64,000 nt of DNA from Flaccisagitta enflata (GCA_965153355.1 OZ231127.1:49786001-49850000); one strand, 5' to 3'. Positions 13,918-29,429 are shown, counted from the stretch's first letter. The notes: generated by a model from the sequence alone, not told the origin. Translations and numbers: made by a program.

Positions 13918-15070
13918 AAAATTAACATTTAAAACTAGAAACACTCTGCTCTGACGTTATCTTTTAGTTGGAAGGGCGCTCTGATTCAATACGAACCTTT
14001 TGATTGATTTATCAATATGTTTAGCACTATTTATAGGTTGTTTTGATGTTTAAATTTTTTCCGATTTCTACAACGACTGTCTCGATGAGTTGTGGGGCTA
14101 GGTTACCAGGCTATTTTTTTTCATTCGGGGTTAGATATGGCGCGCGGTTACGTTGACTGCTTCGTTTTAAATCTTTTGTCAGTTTCCCATCTTTCAATCT
14201 TTTCAGCTTTCATAGTCTCCAATTTGTTTTATCACTCGCGTCTTTAAAAGTTCTTTTACGATTCTTCTTCATCTTCCTCCTCTTCCTACTCTTCTTCTCC
14301 TTCTCCTTCACCTTCTCCTTCTCCTTCTTCTTCTTCTTCTTCCCTACTTCTTCTTCTCTTTTCCTCCTTCCTTTCTTCCCTTCTTCCTTCCTCTTCTTCT
14401 TCTTCTTCTTCTTCTTCTTCTTCTTCTTCTTCTTCTTCTTCTTCTTCTCCTGTCCGCAGGAAGAGAGTCTGAGACAGGCCATTTATACGACGCGCCTTAA
14501 TTCATGCTCCATGAAGCGTCTTATTGCAATTATTGAAGTTTTAACGAATGACTGAACGTAGGCAAAATCTCCAATCTGAGGCATACGCGCGCGCGCGTGC
14601 GTGGGCGTGTGTGTGTGTGCGTGTGTGTGTGTGCCAGCGTGTGCCAGCGTGTGCGTGTGTGTGTGCAACTAGTTGCATAAATTGGCACCAGCAGTGATAA
14701 AAAAAAGTATTTGAATATCGAAATTTGAAAAGGCCCTCAAAAGCCGAAGCAGACCGATCGACAGACACAAGAAATCATAGGCTATAAAGTCGCAAAGTAG
14801 CCGCAAACGTCCGACCAAAAATAGGGGTGGCAAAGATAGACCGACAGACATATAGACCGACAGACAGATGGACAGACAACAAGAAAAGGAAGGGAAAGGA
14901 GATGAACCTTGAATCAGTCAAGCGTTCAGGCGCGAGTTCAATCTGCCCTACTTGCTCGATTTTTTTTACTTCTGCGCCTTTTGTACCCGAAGCTCACTCA
15001 ATTTGGAATCAACCTTTTCCCACCAAACTTTTTTTTCTGTATTCGTTTTATTGTTCAATTATACTTATAG
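13918..15070. repeat. non-coding with (CTT)n and (GT)n microsatellites
   Basis: (CTT)n with CTC variants at 14265-14450, and alternating GT/GC at 14585-14667. The poly-A8 after GTGAT at 14699-14706 is the empty site of the right-arm insertion 55437-55562. A GACA-rich tract lies at 14835-14880. Confidence 0.85.
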
Positions 15071-17250
<2,180 letters not shown>

Positions 17251-17639
17251 TCACATGTCACGTGCGTGGGAGTAAAGTCGAACAAAGACTAAGACAGCGT
17301 TATCAAGGCTTTTTATCCCCATCAACTTGACTCTTCTTGGTCGCGTTGTATAAGAATTTCTCGCGTACGTTCTTCGATGATTGAGCGCTTAATGCTCGGG
17401 TTTTAAGGCGAGGATTAGTTATTTGGCCGGCATCTGACGCGTGTCTACCCAGAAAAGACCACTTGGTCAGTTTTGGACCCAAATGGAAGAATCCGCGTTT
17501 GAAGGCTTTAACATCTCCAGCGAAGATTCTCGACTAATCATTTGATGCACCATTACACATTTAGGCTTTTGCAAAATCACGCGCAGCACAGTCCACTTAG
17601 ACGCAGCGCAGCTAAGCATGATTCAGCGTGTCGACACAC

Positions 17640-17850
17640 ACTATAGGTGTGTCTGCATTAATCAGCTTATTCAGATATTTCATTTGAATATTTATATCTG
17701 GATATTTCATGCAGTAAATTTTGTAAATTCACTTTGTAGAATATCCGGATATTGATATCCAGATAAATTATCCAAATATATGGTGAATGCAGACACACAC
17801 TATAGGTGTGTCTGCATTAATCAGCTTATTCGGATATTTTATTTAGTAAA
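17640..17850. mobile_element. foldback MITE with GGTGTGTCTGCATT ends
   Basis: GGTGTGTCTGCATTAATCAG at about 17646 is answered by GGTGAATGCAGACACAC at about 17785, and a second start follows at 17805. The inside is rich in GATATCC and GGATATT motifs that pair with each other. The right arm has a longer, better preserved composite (52538-52870). Superfamily unknown. Confidence 0.6.
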
Positions 17851-19826
17851 TTTAAATCGGTTCAGCGTAACGCAGCTCGTTGATTCATCGGAAAATAGCC
17901 GCCAGAAAAGCGAAACATTGCGTACAACCATCACAATGCATGCAGGAGTACTTATTGTTACATCTCAAAATCGTGTTACACGCATTGCAGTCAACTTGGT
18001 TTTACGGGCTAAATCATGCTGAGAACATTTCATAACAATTAGGGAAAGTATTTTTTAATTTTAAACAATATATTTGTAGGTAAACTTATGGGCGTAATAC
18101 GATGCATGTCTGCTTGAATGAATGACCTATACTGTGACTTCGCCTCAGAAATCTATGATGAAGCGGAAAAAAACTTCTCCACATTTTCTTCTTCTTTTGT
18201 GGTGTAGTAAACAGGTTTTATGTGGCAATTTAAAGCTGAGGTTTTGCAAAGGAAAAAAAAAGAAATAAAAAGGGAAAATGTCGGCCTGATAAACGAACTG
18301 CTTGTCAACTCTGATCGCGGAAACGACGAAATATGTGACTTTTTATGCCTGTGACTTTCTGTGGAAGCAGGCGTGGCAGAGGGAAAGCGCGGGGGTGGGG
18401 GGGGGGAAGCGCGGGGAGGGGGGGGGAGCGAGGGGGAGGGGGGGGGGTGAAGAGGGATGAGGATGAAAGTTGAGGAAGGACAAAAGTGGACTGAGGTTAA
18501 TGGAAGCCAATGCAATGGGAAACGGAAAGAAGTGAACCGATTGATGGAAAGAGGAGAATGTTATTTCAAAGGAAGTCGCTACTGCGACGTGAAAATGTTT
18601 GGCTGAAGCTGAACGGCAAAAGCATGGAAGAGAGGAAAGAACCGCGTTCCACGCATTCTTTGATAGGCGTAACAGACTGACAGATGAACTGATTAATGGA
18701 CAAATACTCTTAGGATAACACATCCAAAAATCGCTAAAAATAGAGTAGAAATGTGGTAGAGAGCAGCGCAAGCTCGAAGATGTAAAAAGAGTTGGTCAGT
18801 AGGTGTAAAGATATCTAGGTATAAGATTTTGAGATTAAAAACCAATAGAATATGAAACAAGCAGACATCAGGCATGAAGATGTGAGATATTCAATACATG
18901 TCAATATATGTCGTGACATCCAGATGTAAAATGAGGTAGAGATGATTGAAAAGCCCCGAAAATTGCATCTAGAAGATTTCGCGTCATCTTTCAACTTACG
19001 GAGTACGGATAGTCGTACACGCCCCTCTTAAAGAGATGCGAGGACGCATCTAAAAAGAGACCATGGCAGGTTAAAGTTAAATGAGTGATTGGAAACGGAG
19101 GATGGAAAGCAGTCGATTGGCTTCGATGGACCTGAAAGAACAGCGAATGCGGAATGCGACACATGCACACAAAGAGGCCAGAAGATACATGGGCTTATGC
19201 CAGTTGAAAGAAGAAGGCGGGGCAAATGTAATGAGCCATGGGTAATGGTAGAGTTGTATGTGAGGCAGATGGACCTGCCTGATCAGGCTCATGCGTAAGA
19301 ACATCAGTAAAAGAAATCTACTACATGTTAATTCTCAAAATGCTGAGAGGCAAAAACTGTTGATGGTATAACTTTCATGTTTATTTTTCTCTTTTTTTTC
19401 TTTTCTATCTTGCGCTTTATTACTTACATGCGGCAAAATGAGGAAGGGAGGGGGAGGAGGAGACTGCCAGTGACCTCCGAAATTCACCCGTCATAAAATT
19501 CGCCATAAGGAGGAATTTCCTGCTGGATCAGCTTTGGTGTCATTGACCATATGATCCCAGTCACGCAGAAAAGCTTCCTTGAAAACTGCAGATTGCCATT
19601 TTTTCCCTTTTTCTTCTTTCAAATATCAGCGATCACTTCTGCATTTTCAAGAACGTTGGTGCCGAATCGAGGAATATTCCGTTGTGACTCACAACTTGTG
19701 AGTTTGGGTGACTATTCCTCAAATGTAGCGCTAAATTAGACATCGTCCGCTTGTTTTGCTAGGCAATTCAACGATAATCCCGCATTTGGCTGTTCCTTTT
19801 ATCGGAGCCAATTTCCCGATATTCTG
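17851..19826. other. no recognisable gene; truncated type-C cap at 19000-19056
   Basis: G-rich purine tract at 18380-18450. At 19022-19056, read on the minus strand, TTTTTAGATGCGTCCTCGCA and TCTTTAAGAGGGGCG form a type-C cap with almost no body. The counterpart is at 51320. Nothing else recognised. Confidence 0.55.
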
Positions 19827-20015
<189 letters not shown>

Positions 20016-20694
20016 ATAATTAGGAAGAAAAAGTCAACAGACAACTCTTAGAAAGAGTGTTCCCATCATATATTGCCTTAAAATTTTCATATTCTATCTT
20101 TCAGCAACAATGTTTTGAAAAAGCTTGTTGTCCATTCCCTGAGAGATGCTTTTTGAAATGGAGGAATGGCAGTGGAGCGCAACTCTTATGCCATTTCCTT
20201 CGTTTTTCCGCTTGTTTTGTTGTCATGTCTGAATACTCTTTTTCCCTTCACTGTCTGTCTTTATTCAAATTTCTCTTTACAAGGACGCCAAACACAAAAA
20301 TACATTCTTTTGAATAACGGGAAAGAATAAATCTTGTTACAGATTCCAAATTCCATTTTCGGTTCGTCTTGTGTCAATATGTCGCTGCCAGGGTCTTGAT
20401 TTTTCCCTCATCTCTCTCTTTCTCTCTTTCTTTCTTTATTACATTCGTTCTTTCATTCATTCTATCATTCCATCTTTCTTTCTTCTTCTGTCTTCTTTCT
20501 TCTTTCTTCTCTCGTCGTGCGTTCTTGCTCTCTTCTTTCTTGCTTTATTCTTTAAATGAATTAATTCTTTCTTTCTGAATATTTTCTGTCTTCGTCTCTT
20601 TCTGTTTTTCTTTCTGTTTTCTTCCTCATTCATCAATTTATCCACTCACTCGCACTCGCTCTCGCTCTCTCGCTCTCTCGCTCTCTCGCTCTCG

Positions 20695-20745
<51 letters not shown>

Positions 20746-21281
20746 CATCTTTCACATTGGGTCTGTCTGTCCTTAATTCCCCGAGCGTCGTTGGCGAATA
20801 ACAAAAAGCGCAGGAAACCAACAAACAGCAACAATAACGAAACATTTTTGCGAAAAAAAAGTAGGCAAAGTGTAGGCAGAAAACATATGGGCCAATGGGA
20901 AAATGGGGAAAACTGGGCTGATGTTGATATGGGTTTGGGATGGGAAGGAAGAAACATTTTATCATCTTTTTTTTTTCCTTGGAAAGAGAGAGAGTTACAG
21001 AAAAGACATTTAAAAGCTCGTAAGATCTAAAATAGAGATTTCATTTGGTAAAAAAAAAACAACCAAGAATCACAGATTTAGGGAAAACTAATTCTGAAAC
21101 GACTGATTCTGGCGTCAGATTTCGGCATGAATGGGAAAGACAGGGACATGATAGGAAGGGGGGAATCGTAGGATTTTAATGGAGAGGAGGGAGGGCGGAA
21201 GTGGATGAAGGAGGCAAGGAGAAATGCAAAACGGACTAGGGGCAACGAGGAAAAGGGGGGCATAACAGTAAGATAGTTTTA
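20016..21281. other. no recognisable gene; TTCT-rich and (CT)n tracts
   Basis: A plus-strand frame at 20057-20317 is also open in the right arm, but this only reflects high DNA identity; no domain is recognised. TTTCT-rich sequence at 20405-20640, GCTCTC/CTC repeat 20645-20742. Confidence 0.5.
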
Positions 21282-21417
21282 CCACGCATATCAATAAAAA
21301 AGACGCACTTTTGAATGGTTTATTGTGGCAACAAATTTCAATAAAACCTAATGAAATTCTAGACCATTAGAAAGCCCTTTGAAAATACTTTCATTTGGTT
21401 TCAACCTATACGCGTGG
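21282..21417. mobile_element. Tc1/mariner-like MITE, internally deleted
   Basis: TA target duplications at 21280-21281 and 21418-21419 flank ends CCACGCATATCA and ATACGCGTGG. Next to the left end is GACGCAC, as in related copies. The right-arm allele (47835-48151) is 317 bp against 136 bp here, with identical flanks, so this one has lost its middle or the other kept it. Confidence 0.65.
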
Positions 21418-21671
21418 TAAAGAGTTGCAGTTAGGGACACTGAAAGTGAGATGAGAAGGTGGAGGATAGAGATGTGAAAAAACTTCTAGGCGCAAACCAA
21501 AGGGGAACAAATGTGCAGGAAATTGAACAGTAAAGCTGTCATACAGGCAGCATTACATTGGATATTCGGTGCGTTTTATGGGTCCAAGTATATACAAAGT
21601 GGCCCAAAAGACAGATATAAAGGTCAACCATCTACTTTCTCAACTCTTTCGAAGGATTGGCAGGTTATTAT

Positions 21672-21777
<106 letters not shown>

Positions 21778-22304
21778 CGTGCAGCGCAATCTCGTGCGAG
21801 TCGCGGTGAGATAAGGACTTACAGAATACAGCCGAGTTGGAGAACTCAGTGGCTCAACGGACAGTTAGATTACAGGTGTTTTCTATTCTAGCGGAGGGGG
21901 GGGGTAATAATGTTAAGGTAAGACGCAACAGAAAGAATTTTTTTGAGGAAAAAAAAAGAACATTCTTTGAGCGGCTTCCAACTGAGAGAGGAGGGAAAGT
22001 AAATGGAAGGCAGACAGCGGGCAGAACGAGATTTATCGGCAGGTACAGACTGAGAGGCGAGATGAGAAAACGGGCGGACGAGATGAAAAGTATTGCCCGC
22101 CACTAGGCACTAAGTCTTAGGGAAAAGAGCGATAGGGGAGAACCAGCTCAGTTTCACAAGCGGTGTTTGTTTTTAAACGGGTTGGGCATTCGTTCGTTTC
22201 TCTAACCAAAATCACACGAATTCCACAAAAGATGGTTTTGATTAGCTCTTTTACCGCTTTCCAGGAAATCGTGTAAACGTTCACATCGCTTTTTGTTACA
22301 GAAA

Positions 22305-22385
22305 GACATACGTGTGTTCAGTAAGATACTTGTGTGTTCCATAAGATATACGTGTGTTCAATGAAATATAGGTGTGTTCAGTCTA
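22305..22385. repeat. ~20-bp minisatellite of GTGTGTTCAGTAAGATAT units
   Basis: Four degenerate units. The right arm (47025-47065) has two. Confidence 0.75.
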
Positions 22386-22530
22386 TGGTGTCCATGGGGA
22401 AAAAGTCATTGTATAGGTTTCCGTCGGTGACTATCGTATTCAGCTGCGTAAACGTGCTCAAAAATGATGTGTAAGATGGTGGTTTTTGATGGTGTTTTAT
22501 AATCTAATTCACGATTGCCAATTGCAAGGT

Positions 22531-23375
22531 AACAAGGCCAACACCTTACAGTACGGAAGTAACCTTGACACAACTTTCCTAAGACGCCAACAAAAATGCA
22601 ATGTCAGAATTTGATTACCCGCTTACTAGGCGGCCCAAGACATATTCATAGTCAAATAATACACTAGGATAGTTTTATTTTGTCAATTTTTGCAATTATC
22701 ATGGCCTAATACTTCTAAAAAAAATTTTTGATTGCGTTAAAAAACTAGGTTATGACCGAGTTGGCTTAAATGAGTTACCGTGGCTAAACTAAGCCGCCGT
22801 GAGTTAACGTCGACTACTTGGAATATCTCTGAAGTGTACTGAATTCAAATCTTTTTTCAATTTTTGTGTGCCTAAGACGCCATGAAAAAAAGAAATAACA
22901 TTTTTTTCTTTTTATAAAGAAATGAAAAGAAGCGCTGGTTTTACTTCCCTGAGTTCGTTTCTTTTTGAGTGAACAATGTTTCCAATCGGTTGAAAATGCA
23001 ACCGACACGTCAACAAACATACTCATGGGGAGATATTTATTCTAGTGCACAAATATTTCGAATCCTATCATGTCATTTATCAAATGAAAGCTAAAACAAT
23101 TTTCTTTCTGATAATGATGAAATGCATTGGTTTTAAATAAAAGCTATTTCTTGGTTTACCTCTCTACTTACAGTCGCGTGCGGCTGTTAAGACCATAAAA
23201 CCAAAAGACTAAAAGACTAAAAGGCTAAAAGACTAAATGTAAATTGTCTTGAAATAACTTAAAATGACTTAAAATGATTTAAAATGACGTAAAATGCCGA
23301 AAAAAAAGCTAAGTGTGACGGACTGACCAACCGACCGACCGAGAGGCAGACGCAGAGAGTGTACGCGACTAAAAA
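22531..23375 (-). mobile_element. type-B hairpin-capped repeat split by a later insertion
   Basis: The tail end AACAAGGCCAACACCTTACAG (22531-22551) and the remainder from TCGCGTGCGG (23174) to ACGCGACTAAAAA (23375) are contiguous in the right arm (46621-46870). Here they are separated by 622 bp (22552-23173). The interior has AAAATGACTTAAAATGA repeats. The cap hairpin itself is reduced on this side to GTGTACGCGACT. Confidence 0.8.
22552..23173. mobile_element. left-arm-only 622-bp insertion with TTACAG duplication
   Basis: TTACAG occurs just before (22546-22551) and at the end (23168-23173) of the extra segment. The other arm has one copy, giving a clear empty site. The termini TACGGAAGTAACC and GGTTTACCTCTCTA are weak inverted repeats. 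There is no coding frame of note. Superfamily not identified. Confidence 0.65.
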
Positions 23376-23845
23376 GTGACAAAAACAAGAAGCTTTTCAT
23401 GTGAGTGCCTCAGAGCTTGCTGAGTGTCTCCAGTCTCTACATCACAAAAATATCCACCTCTCCTTCCACTATGCCAGTTTAAACGTATCTTTTATCTTTC
23501 CATCATTTTCTTCCCTGAAACTTCTCGCCAAAGTTTTTTACTCAACCCTTAATGTTATGCTTCCGATTAGGCCGTTTTTTGTTGCCCCATCCTTTTAACG
23601 TTTTAGCGTTTAGTTATCTATTTCTGGCCTTCTTAAAGAGATTTTCATTACAATCCGTGGAATATCTACATTTTCTCTGAAAGCATTTTCGGACATTTTG
23701 GAAGGAATTTCTCGTCATGAGAAGAGAGACACACATAGAGCTCGAGATACGATGAGCCATTTGAACATTTCTCTCCGTCACTCTTTTGCTGTGTCAATCT
23801 ATGTCTGTCTGTTGGTTTCTTTGTCCATCTGCATCAGCCTGCTCG

Positions 23846-23903
<58 letters not shown>

Positions 23904-24686
23904 AGCAACAGCGACGCACCGACCAAAAAAAATCTTGGGTCAACGGGCAGATACATCAATTAACTAGCGGTTGCATGGCCACACGGCCACGCTCTTCCTC
24001 TCTCTCCCGCTTCAATAGAAATATTCCCACTTGCCATTTGTTCTCCAAAACTCCACCAATCCTACTTCTCCGTCCTCTTCTTGGTGCCGGTGCGTTTGAG
24101 TGGAGTCCCACCACTGCCTGTCTCTGTCCCTGGTTCAGTTCCGATTGTGTGTTTGTGTGTGTCTTTCGTGTGCCGGACATGTGTGTGTGTGTGTGTGTGT
24201 GTGTGTCATATCTTGTCCAGTCTGATTGTTTCTATGGTCTGTGTGTGTCCCTCTCTCTCTCTCTCTCTCTCTGGGGAGCCCTCCCGTGCTTCGTTTTGCG
24301 CCATTTGTGCTCAATGTTATGATAAGTAAATGAGATCATCGCCCACGTCACCGTTCACGACAATTGTCCCTCCCACGACGTAACATGTCTTTGTCCTTGT
24401 CGTTGTCCGTTTCCAATGTCCAAATCCTTGCTTACGTCGATGTCCATTCTCATCTACGTTCCTCTCCATGGTCCTATGTCTGTCGCTGTCCACATTTTAA
24501 CAGAGTACGACAAAGTGCACGAGCACGCGAGCATTGCTCGTAGGCAGCGGACTACTCCACATTGCTTTGTTATGGTCTGTCAGTCAGTCAGTCAGTCGGT
24601 TATAACCGTCGCGTTGGTTCTGTTGAGATTCTACATTTTTTGGCATTTATAAGTTTTTCTTGCTATTTCTTCTTTTATCCATCCAG
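23376..24686. other. no gene; TC and TG microsatellites
   Basis: TC at 23850-23901, TG at 24180-24207, TC at 24251-24272. Many GTCC-like words (CTTGTCC, GTTGTCC) occur at 24360-24490, without repeat regularity. Confidence 0.6.
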
Positions 24687-24978
24687 ATCTGCCAGAATGG
24701 GTCTTCCAAGTGCTTCTGGAATGATACTCAGACAAGATAATATATATGTTGGCCAAAGATTCCTCCCTTCGTCAACAAACTCCAAGGACAAAGAAGACCG
24801 CGCTTCCACTCACTCACCATCGAGCAAAAAGAGGAGAAACATTTCATCGTTAAGGTTTTATATCGGCAGAAGCAGCGGGAATACGAGTGAAAACAAAGGA
24901 GACTTTTTCTCCCCGACGACGAAGAGCACCGGTACTCAGCCGCCCGCGGCTCTCGAATCTAGAATAACAGCTTACTAG
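24687..24978 (+). other. weak candidate 3'-terminal coding exon
   Basis: A strong acceptor-like tract (TTTCTTCTTTTATCCATCCAG) ends at 24686. One frame then stays open to TAG at 24976-24978 and is Ser/Lys/Arg-rich, with a SSKKRR cluster followed by a short hydrophobic stretch ending YIGR. In the right arm the same frame has a stop near its start, indels of one or two bases, and a mixture of silent and replacement changes, so selection on the protein is not evident. A second frame gives a 17-residue peptide, ICQNGSSKCFWND and a tail, which is kept in both arms. No family is recognised. Confidence 0.2.
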
Positions 24979-25932
24979 GGAAAATCTTCTTTTCATTTTA
25001 TAATGTTTGATTACACCAACGGATTTCAAGGGGCCTACAAATTCTTTTTGTTAAGGTGGAATTTGTTACCATTAAAGAAACCGACGGATATATCGCCATG
25101 TATTTGAGTCGCTTTAGCTTTAAGTGAAACGGAATGATGTTTAGACAATAGACAATAGACATTGTACTTTGATTTTCACGAACAGAAGTGAAGAATGAGC
25201 ACGGACGGACGGACGGACGGACGTAAAAAGAGCTTACGACAAGCGTAACGAAAAAATTCTAGGAGAGTAAAAAAAAAGGCACAATTGAGGGCGTTAGGGA
25301 GCCACAATTGATCCAGATATTTTCTGCTTAGCACGTACATTTGCTCCGACGTAAGCCGCTGCCAAATTGCCAATTGTGTGGAAAAGCGAGATGGTACGAC
25401 AACGTCATTATTCGTGGTAACGATTGTAGCCATCAATCAAGCCCTCGCCAATGAAATGATTGTCGCTGTTTACTGGCAGACTCAACAAGGCTCTAAAACT
25501 AAAATTTCGTGTCCGTTTAATCGGGAAATTGCTTTCTTTTAGCCAAGATTGAGTGGATAATCATAACCAAAATCAACACACCGATCAACTTTGATTTCTA
25601 CCACCATGGCACCATCTTTGCGTCCATTCCGAGCGACTATCCTTGTCACTACAAACAATGAGCATCTGTGTCATTACCGATACCCATATAAACGCCATTC
25701 CATACACATGCGATGCATTTTTTTTCCTCAAAAGCGTCTGGTTAACGACATCCGATATGCGATGGGCGACATCTTGTGATTCTCGGGCGAAAGAGACCCT
25801 CGAGGCGAAACGACAGCGGTAGTGGCAGTGGATGTGATGGTGGTGATGGCGGCGGTGGCAGTGGAGAAGGAGTGATGATGATAAAGGAGGCGGAGGGTTA
25901 TAGAAGCGTTATAGGAGAGAGGCGGTGGCATA

Positions 25933-26241
<309 letters not shown>

Positions 26242-26654
26242 GAGAGGTTAAACGAAAGTAGGTCTTTGGATCCGACCTTCTTGGAATGGAAACCGATAAT
26301 AAGGCCGGGAAAAGAGGCAACGAGAACTTAAGATAAAAACAGACAGACAAGATAAGGACAAGGACAGAAATGATTCGATGAGACAAGGACAAATCTAATG
26401 GGACGAGGTGGCGCGGAAAAGAACGCGCGTGACGATACAAGAAAAAAAACTTCATTAGGCACAAAGGGAAAAAAGGACGACACTAGAGTAGGTGATGCAA
26501 AAACCACTTGTAAATGGATAGATAGACGGATCGACAGTGAGGCCGACTGACCCAGTGAAATAAAGGGTGGCGTACACGCGACCAAGGAAGAACAATGTTT
26601 GCCACAGGTGGATAACTGATTGCTTATCTTAATTGGGTATAGAGTGTACCTCAG

Positions 26655-26975
26655 GAATTAAAAAAGCAAGACGCACTTCTGTATTGTTGATTAAGCCATT
26701 GAAACCTAGAAAAATGAAATAAAATCCTAGGCCGTTAGAAAGCCTTTGAGAAGTACAGTTGAGCTTCTCTAGAGTGCATGGCAAAGGACTGAGCAAAATT
26801 TTGTCTTATCATGAAACTACTTTATTGTTAATTACTAAAAGATCTCGCCTTGGATTGTATGTAGCCCTTATCTATTAGGTAAGCATTAGTGTTTTGGGTT
26901 AGACTCAGAATGGTTGTTGGCTAAGTTAGTTTTGTCAAATGGAAAACTAGGGGTGATGCGCGTGGTAACTAATCA
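26655..26975. mobile_element. probable composite of mariner-like and pogo-like MITE ends
   Basis: AAGACGCACTTCTGTATTG at 26669 and GATGCGCGTGGTAAC at 26955 resemble the ends of the element at 47835-48151. Between them TACAGTTGAGCTTCTCTAGA at 26754 resembles the pogo-like ends at 33863-33967. The exact limits cannot be fixed. Confidence 0.4.
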
Positions 26976-27429
26976 GTGAGGGCTCACAATACGAATAGTC
27001 AGCCACTTTAATTTTTTGATTTGACTGCTCAAGTGGCTTCCAATTTTTAATACATGATGTACTGAACCTAAAATATGAATTTCATCATCATAGCTTGACA
27101 AAACCAATCGCCGATTTTCCTTATTTATCAGCTTTCAAGATCAGTGGGTATGATAGAATGACATTGTTGGTAATTTTGATCACTTTGGGCTCAAAATCAG
27201 GCCACTTTGCTTTTGAAATTTGACCCAAAATCCATGGGATTATGAAACTAGAGCTCAAGAGCTAACCAGTGGTGCAATCCGCATGTTGCTATCATTTTTT
27301 GTTAAGATTTGAGAGCTTTTCAAAGATGGAAGGGTATGAGGTTTTTTTAACCAGATGATATTAGTGGTCAATTTAATTTTGACATTCTTTTCAATTTTTG
27401 ATATATTTCCAGTAAAATGTGATTTACAG

Positions 27430-28812
27430 TACCTTCTGGCCTCCAGCACCCCTTATAAAATAATGGGAAAAGGGGAGGAGACCAGCAGTACCCCAGCAGT
27501 ACCCCAGTCTTTGGGGAATGATCCCGGCAGTACTCTCTAAATCTGGGCAGTACCCCATGTTATACGGTGGGGAACCATCCTGGCAGCATTCCCTTCAACT
27601 TGGCAGCACTCCTTTATATATTAGAGAACGATCCTGCAGGTCAAATAGTCTGTTTGGCAGCACCCTTAGAATACATGGGGAATCAAACCAGCAGTACCTT
27701 TATATAAATCTGGCAGTACCCTCCTTATATAGCATGAAATAACTAAAAATAGTCAGTGTAATAGAATGATGTTATTGTTCATTATGTATCAACAAAAGAG
27801 AGATTTCAAAGTGTTCTTAAACAGTAGAATCATCTCCAAAGCAGTACCCCTTTTCCCCCCAATTCAGTACCTTAACAACAAGAGGGAGCTTTGAAACTCT
27901 GAATGTTGGGGAACTATCCCAGCAGTGCCCTCTTCAATCTGAAGGCAGTACCCCATCCAAACTTAGATTGAAGGCTTGAAACTGATTGTGTTAAACGACC
28001 ATAGTACCCCTTCAATCTGGTGTAGTACCTCTCCAAAAGTTTTACGTTGAAGGCTTAAAAACATCATGCTTTTGGGAACTATCCTGTAGCCCTCCTTCAA
28101 TCTTGGTGAGTACCTCATCCAAACTTACTGAAGGCTTTAAAACTGATTAAATTAGTAACCATTCTCAGCAGTACTCTCTTCCACCTGGTAATTCCCTTCA
28201 AGTACTAGATTGAAGTCTTTTAAAACTGATTAAAAGCTGGGGAACTATCCCAGCAGTACCAATTTCTGGAATCTTGCAGTAATTTCATCAACATAAGAGT
28301 GGAGCTATAAAATCTAAATACAAAGTTAGAACTATCCTACAGGTACCCTTCAATTCAAGAACTCATGAACACCAGATTGAAGGCTTGAAAAACTGAATAA
28401 AAAGTTGGGAACTTCTCCCAGCAGTACCCCTTCAATCTGGCAGTACTCTTCAAGTACAAGATTGAAGTCTTGGGTGCAACTGATTAAAAGCTGGGAACTA
28501 TCCTACAGTACTTGAATCTGGCAGCACTTCTTTATCAACATAGAGTTATTACAATGATCCTAATGCTGTGTTGTGAACTATCCTATAGTAATTTCTCTAA
28601 TCTGGCACCCCCAAACACTTAGACAGTTATTTTAAAACTGTAAAAAAATGGGGAACTCTCCCAGCAGTACCTTCTTCATATCGGCAGCACCCTCTTCAAA
28701 CAACAGATCAAAGTATTTAAAAACTGATTACCAAGCTGGGGAACTATCCTGGCAGTACCCCCTTCAATCTGGCAGTACCTCTTATCAACATAAGAATGGA
28801 GCCATTGTAGAT
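27430..28812. repeat. degenerate ~80-95-bp minisatellite, left-arm only
   Basis: The phrase GGGAACTATCCYAGCAGTAC recurs, for example near 27911, 28231, 28406, 28651 and 28737, at spacings of about 78-95 bp, followed by CTTCAATCTGGCAGTACC and AGATTGAAGGCTTGAAAACT. The right arm has unrelated sequence (40858-41330) here. Many one-base indels make the units irregular; genuine decay or consensus error could explain this. Confidence 0.8.
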
Positions 28813-28852
28813 TGAAATTGAGTAGAGGAACAACTAAAAAAAAGCGGCGATA

Positions 28853-29429
28853 CAATTGAGCATCCGAACAGCGCATGCCCAAGAGCAGGGTGTAATCATG
28901 CCTTAGTACCAAAATAGAGATACGGTATGTCTTGCATTTATCCCCCCCTCTAATCAGCGCCCCCCCCTCCTTTTCATGAAAGAATGACCTAATGATATGA
29001 ATAATTTTTAGAAAAAGAACATAAAAAATTCGATGGAAATTGGATTTTTTGGCAGGAATCATATAAAAATTAGATGCTGAACAAAATATTCTCTTTTTAG
29101 GTGCGACAAAGCACCTCTATAACTGGCTATGTCCGTCTGTTGGTCTGTTGGGTAACGCATTCGTTCGACGATCCACACCTCGCACCTTATTGGCCTACTT
29201 GGCCTTGTTTAGCAATCTACTGATTTGATACCTAAAAGAGATTGTCGCAAAGTGTAAATTTCATAAAACATTATTTGGTCATGAGTGAATAGGGGGCGAT
29301 AAATGCAGATTCAAATAACTATGTTTCATTTCAATTTCAAAAACGCCTGGGGCGCTAATTACAAGAAAAACTCATGCCTTAAACGCTAGCATGCTTCAAC
29401 AGCGGGTGCACTCCAGCCAGGTTCTACTG
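28853..29429. mobile_element. 577-bp pogo/Tigger-like element
   Basis: TA dinucleotides flank CAATTGAGCATCCGAACAGC at the left and GTTCTACTG at the right, where the complement starts CAGTAGAACCTGG, the style of pogo/Tigger inverted termini. The right-arm copy (40236-40812) is also 577 bp. It hosts the type-D capped repeat at 29094-29209. There is no transposase. Confidence 0.65.
29094..29209 (+). mobile_element. type-D hairpin-capped repeat (116 bp)
   Basis: The shortest and cleanest member: T5, stem AGGTGC, loop GACAAA, stem GCACCT, CTATAACTGGCTATGTCC, a few GTCTGTTG words, the distal stem half GCACCT at 29182-29187, then TATTGGCCTACTTGGCC and TTGTT. The mirror copy is 40456-40571. Its stem differs from types B and C, and its distal copy differs in the same way. 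Confidence 0.85.
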
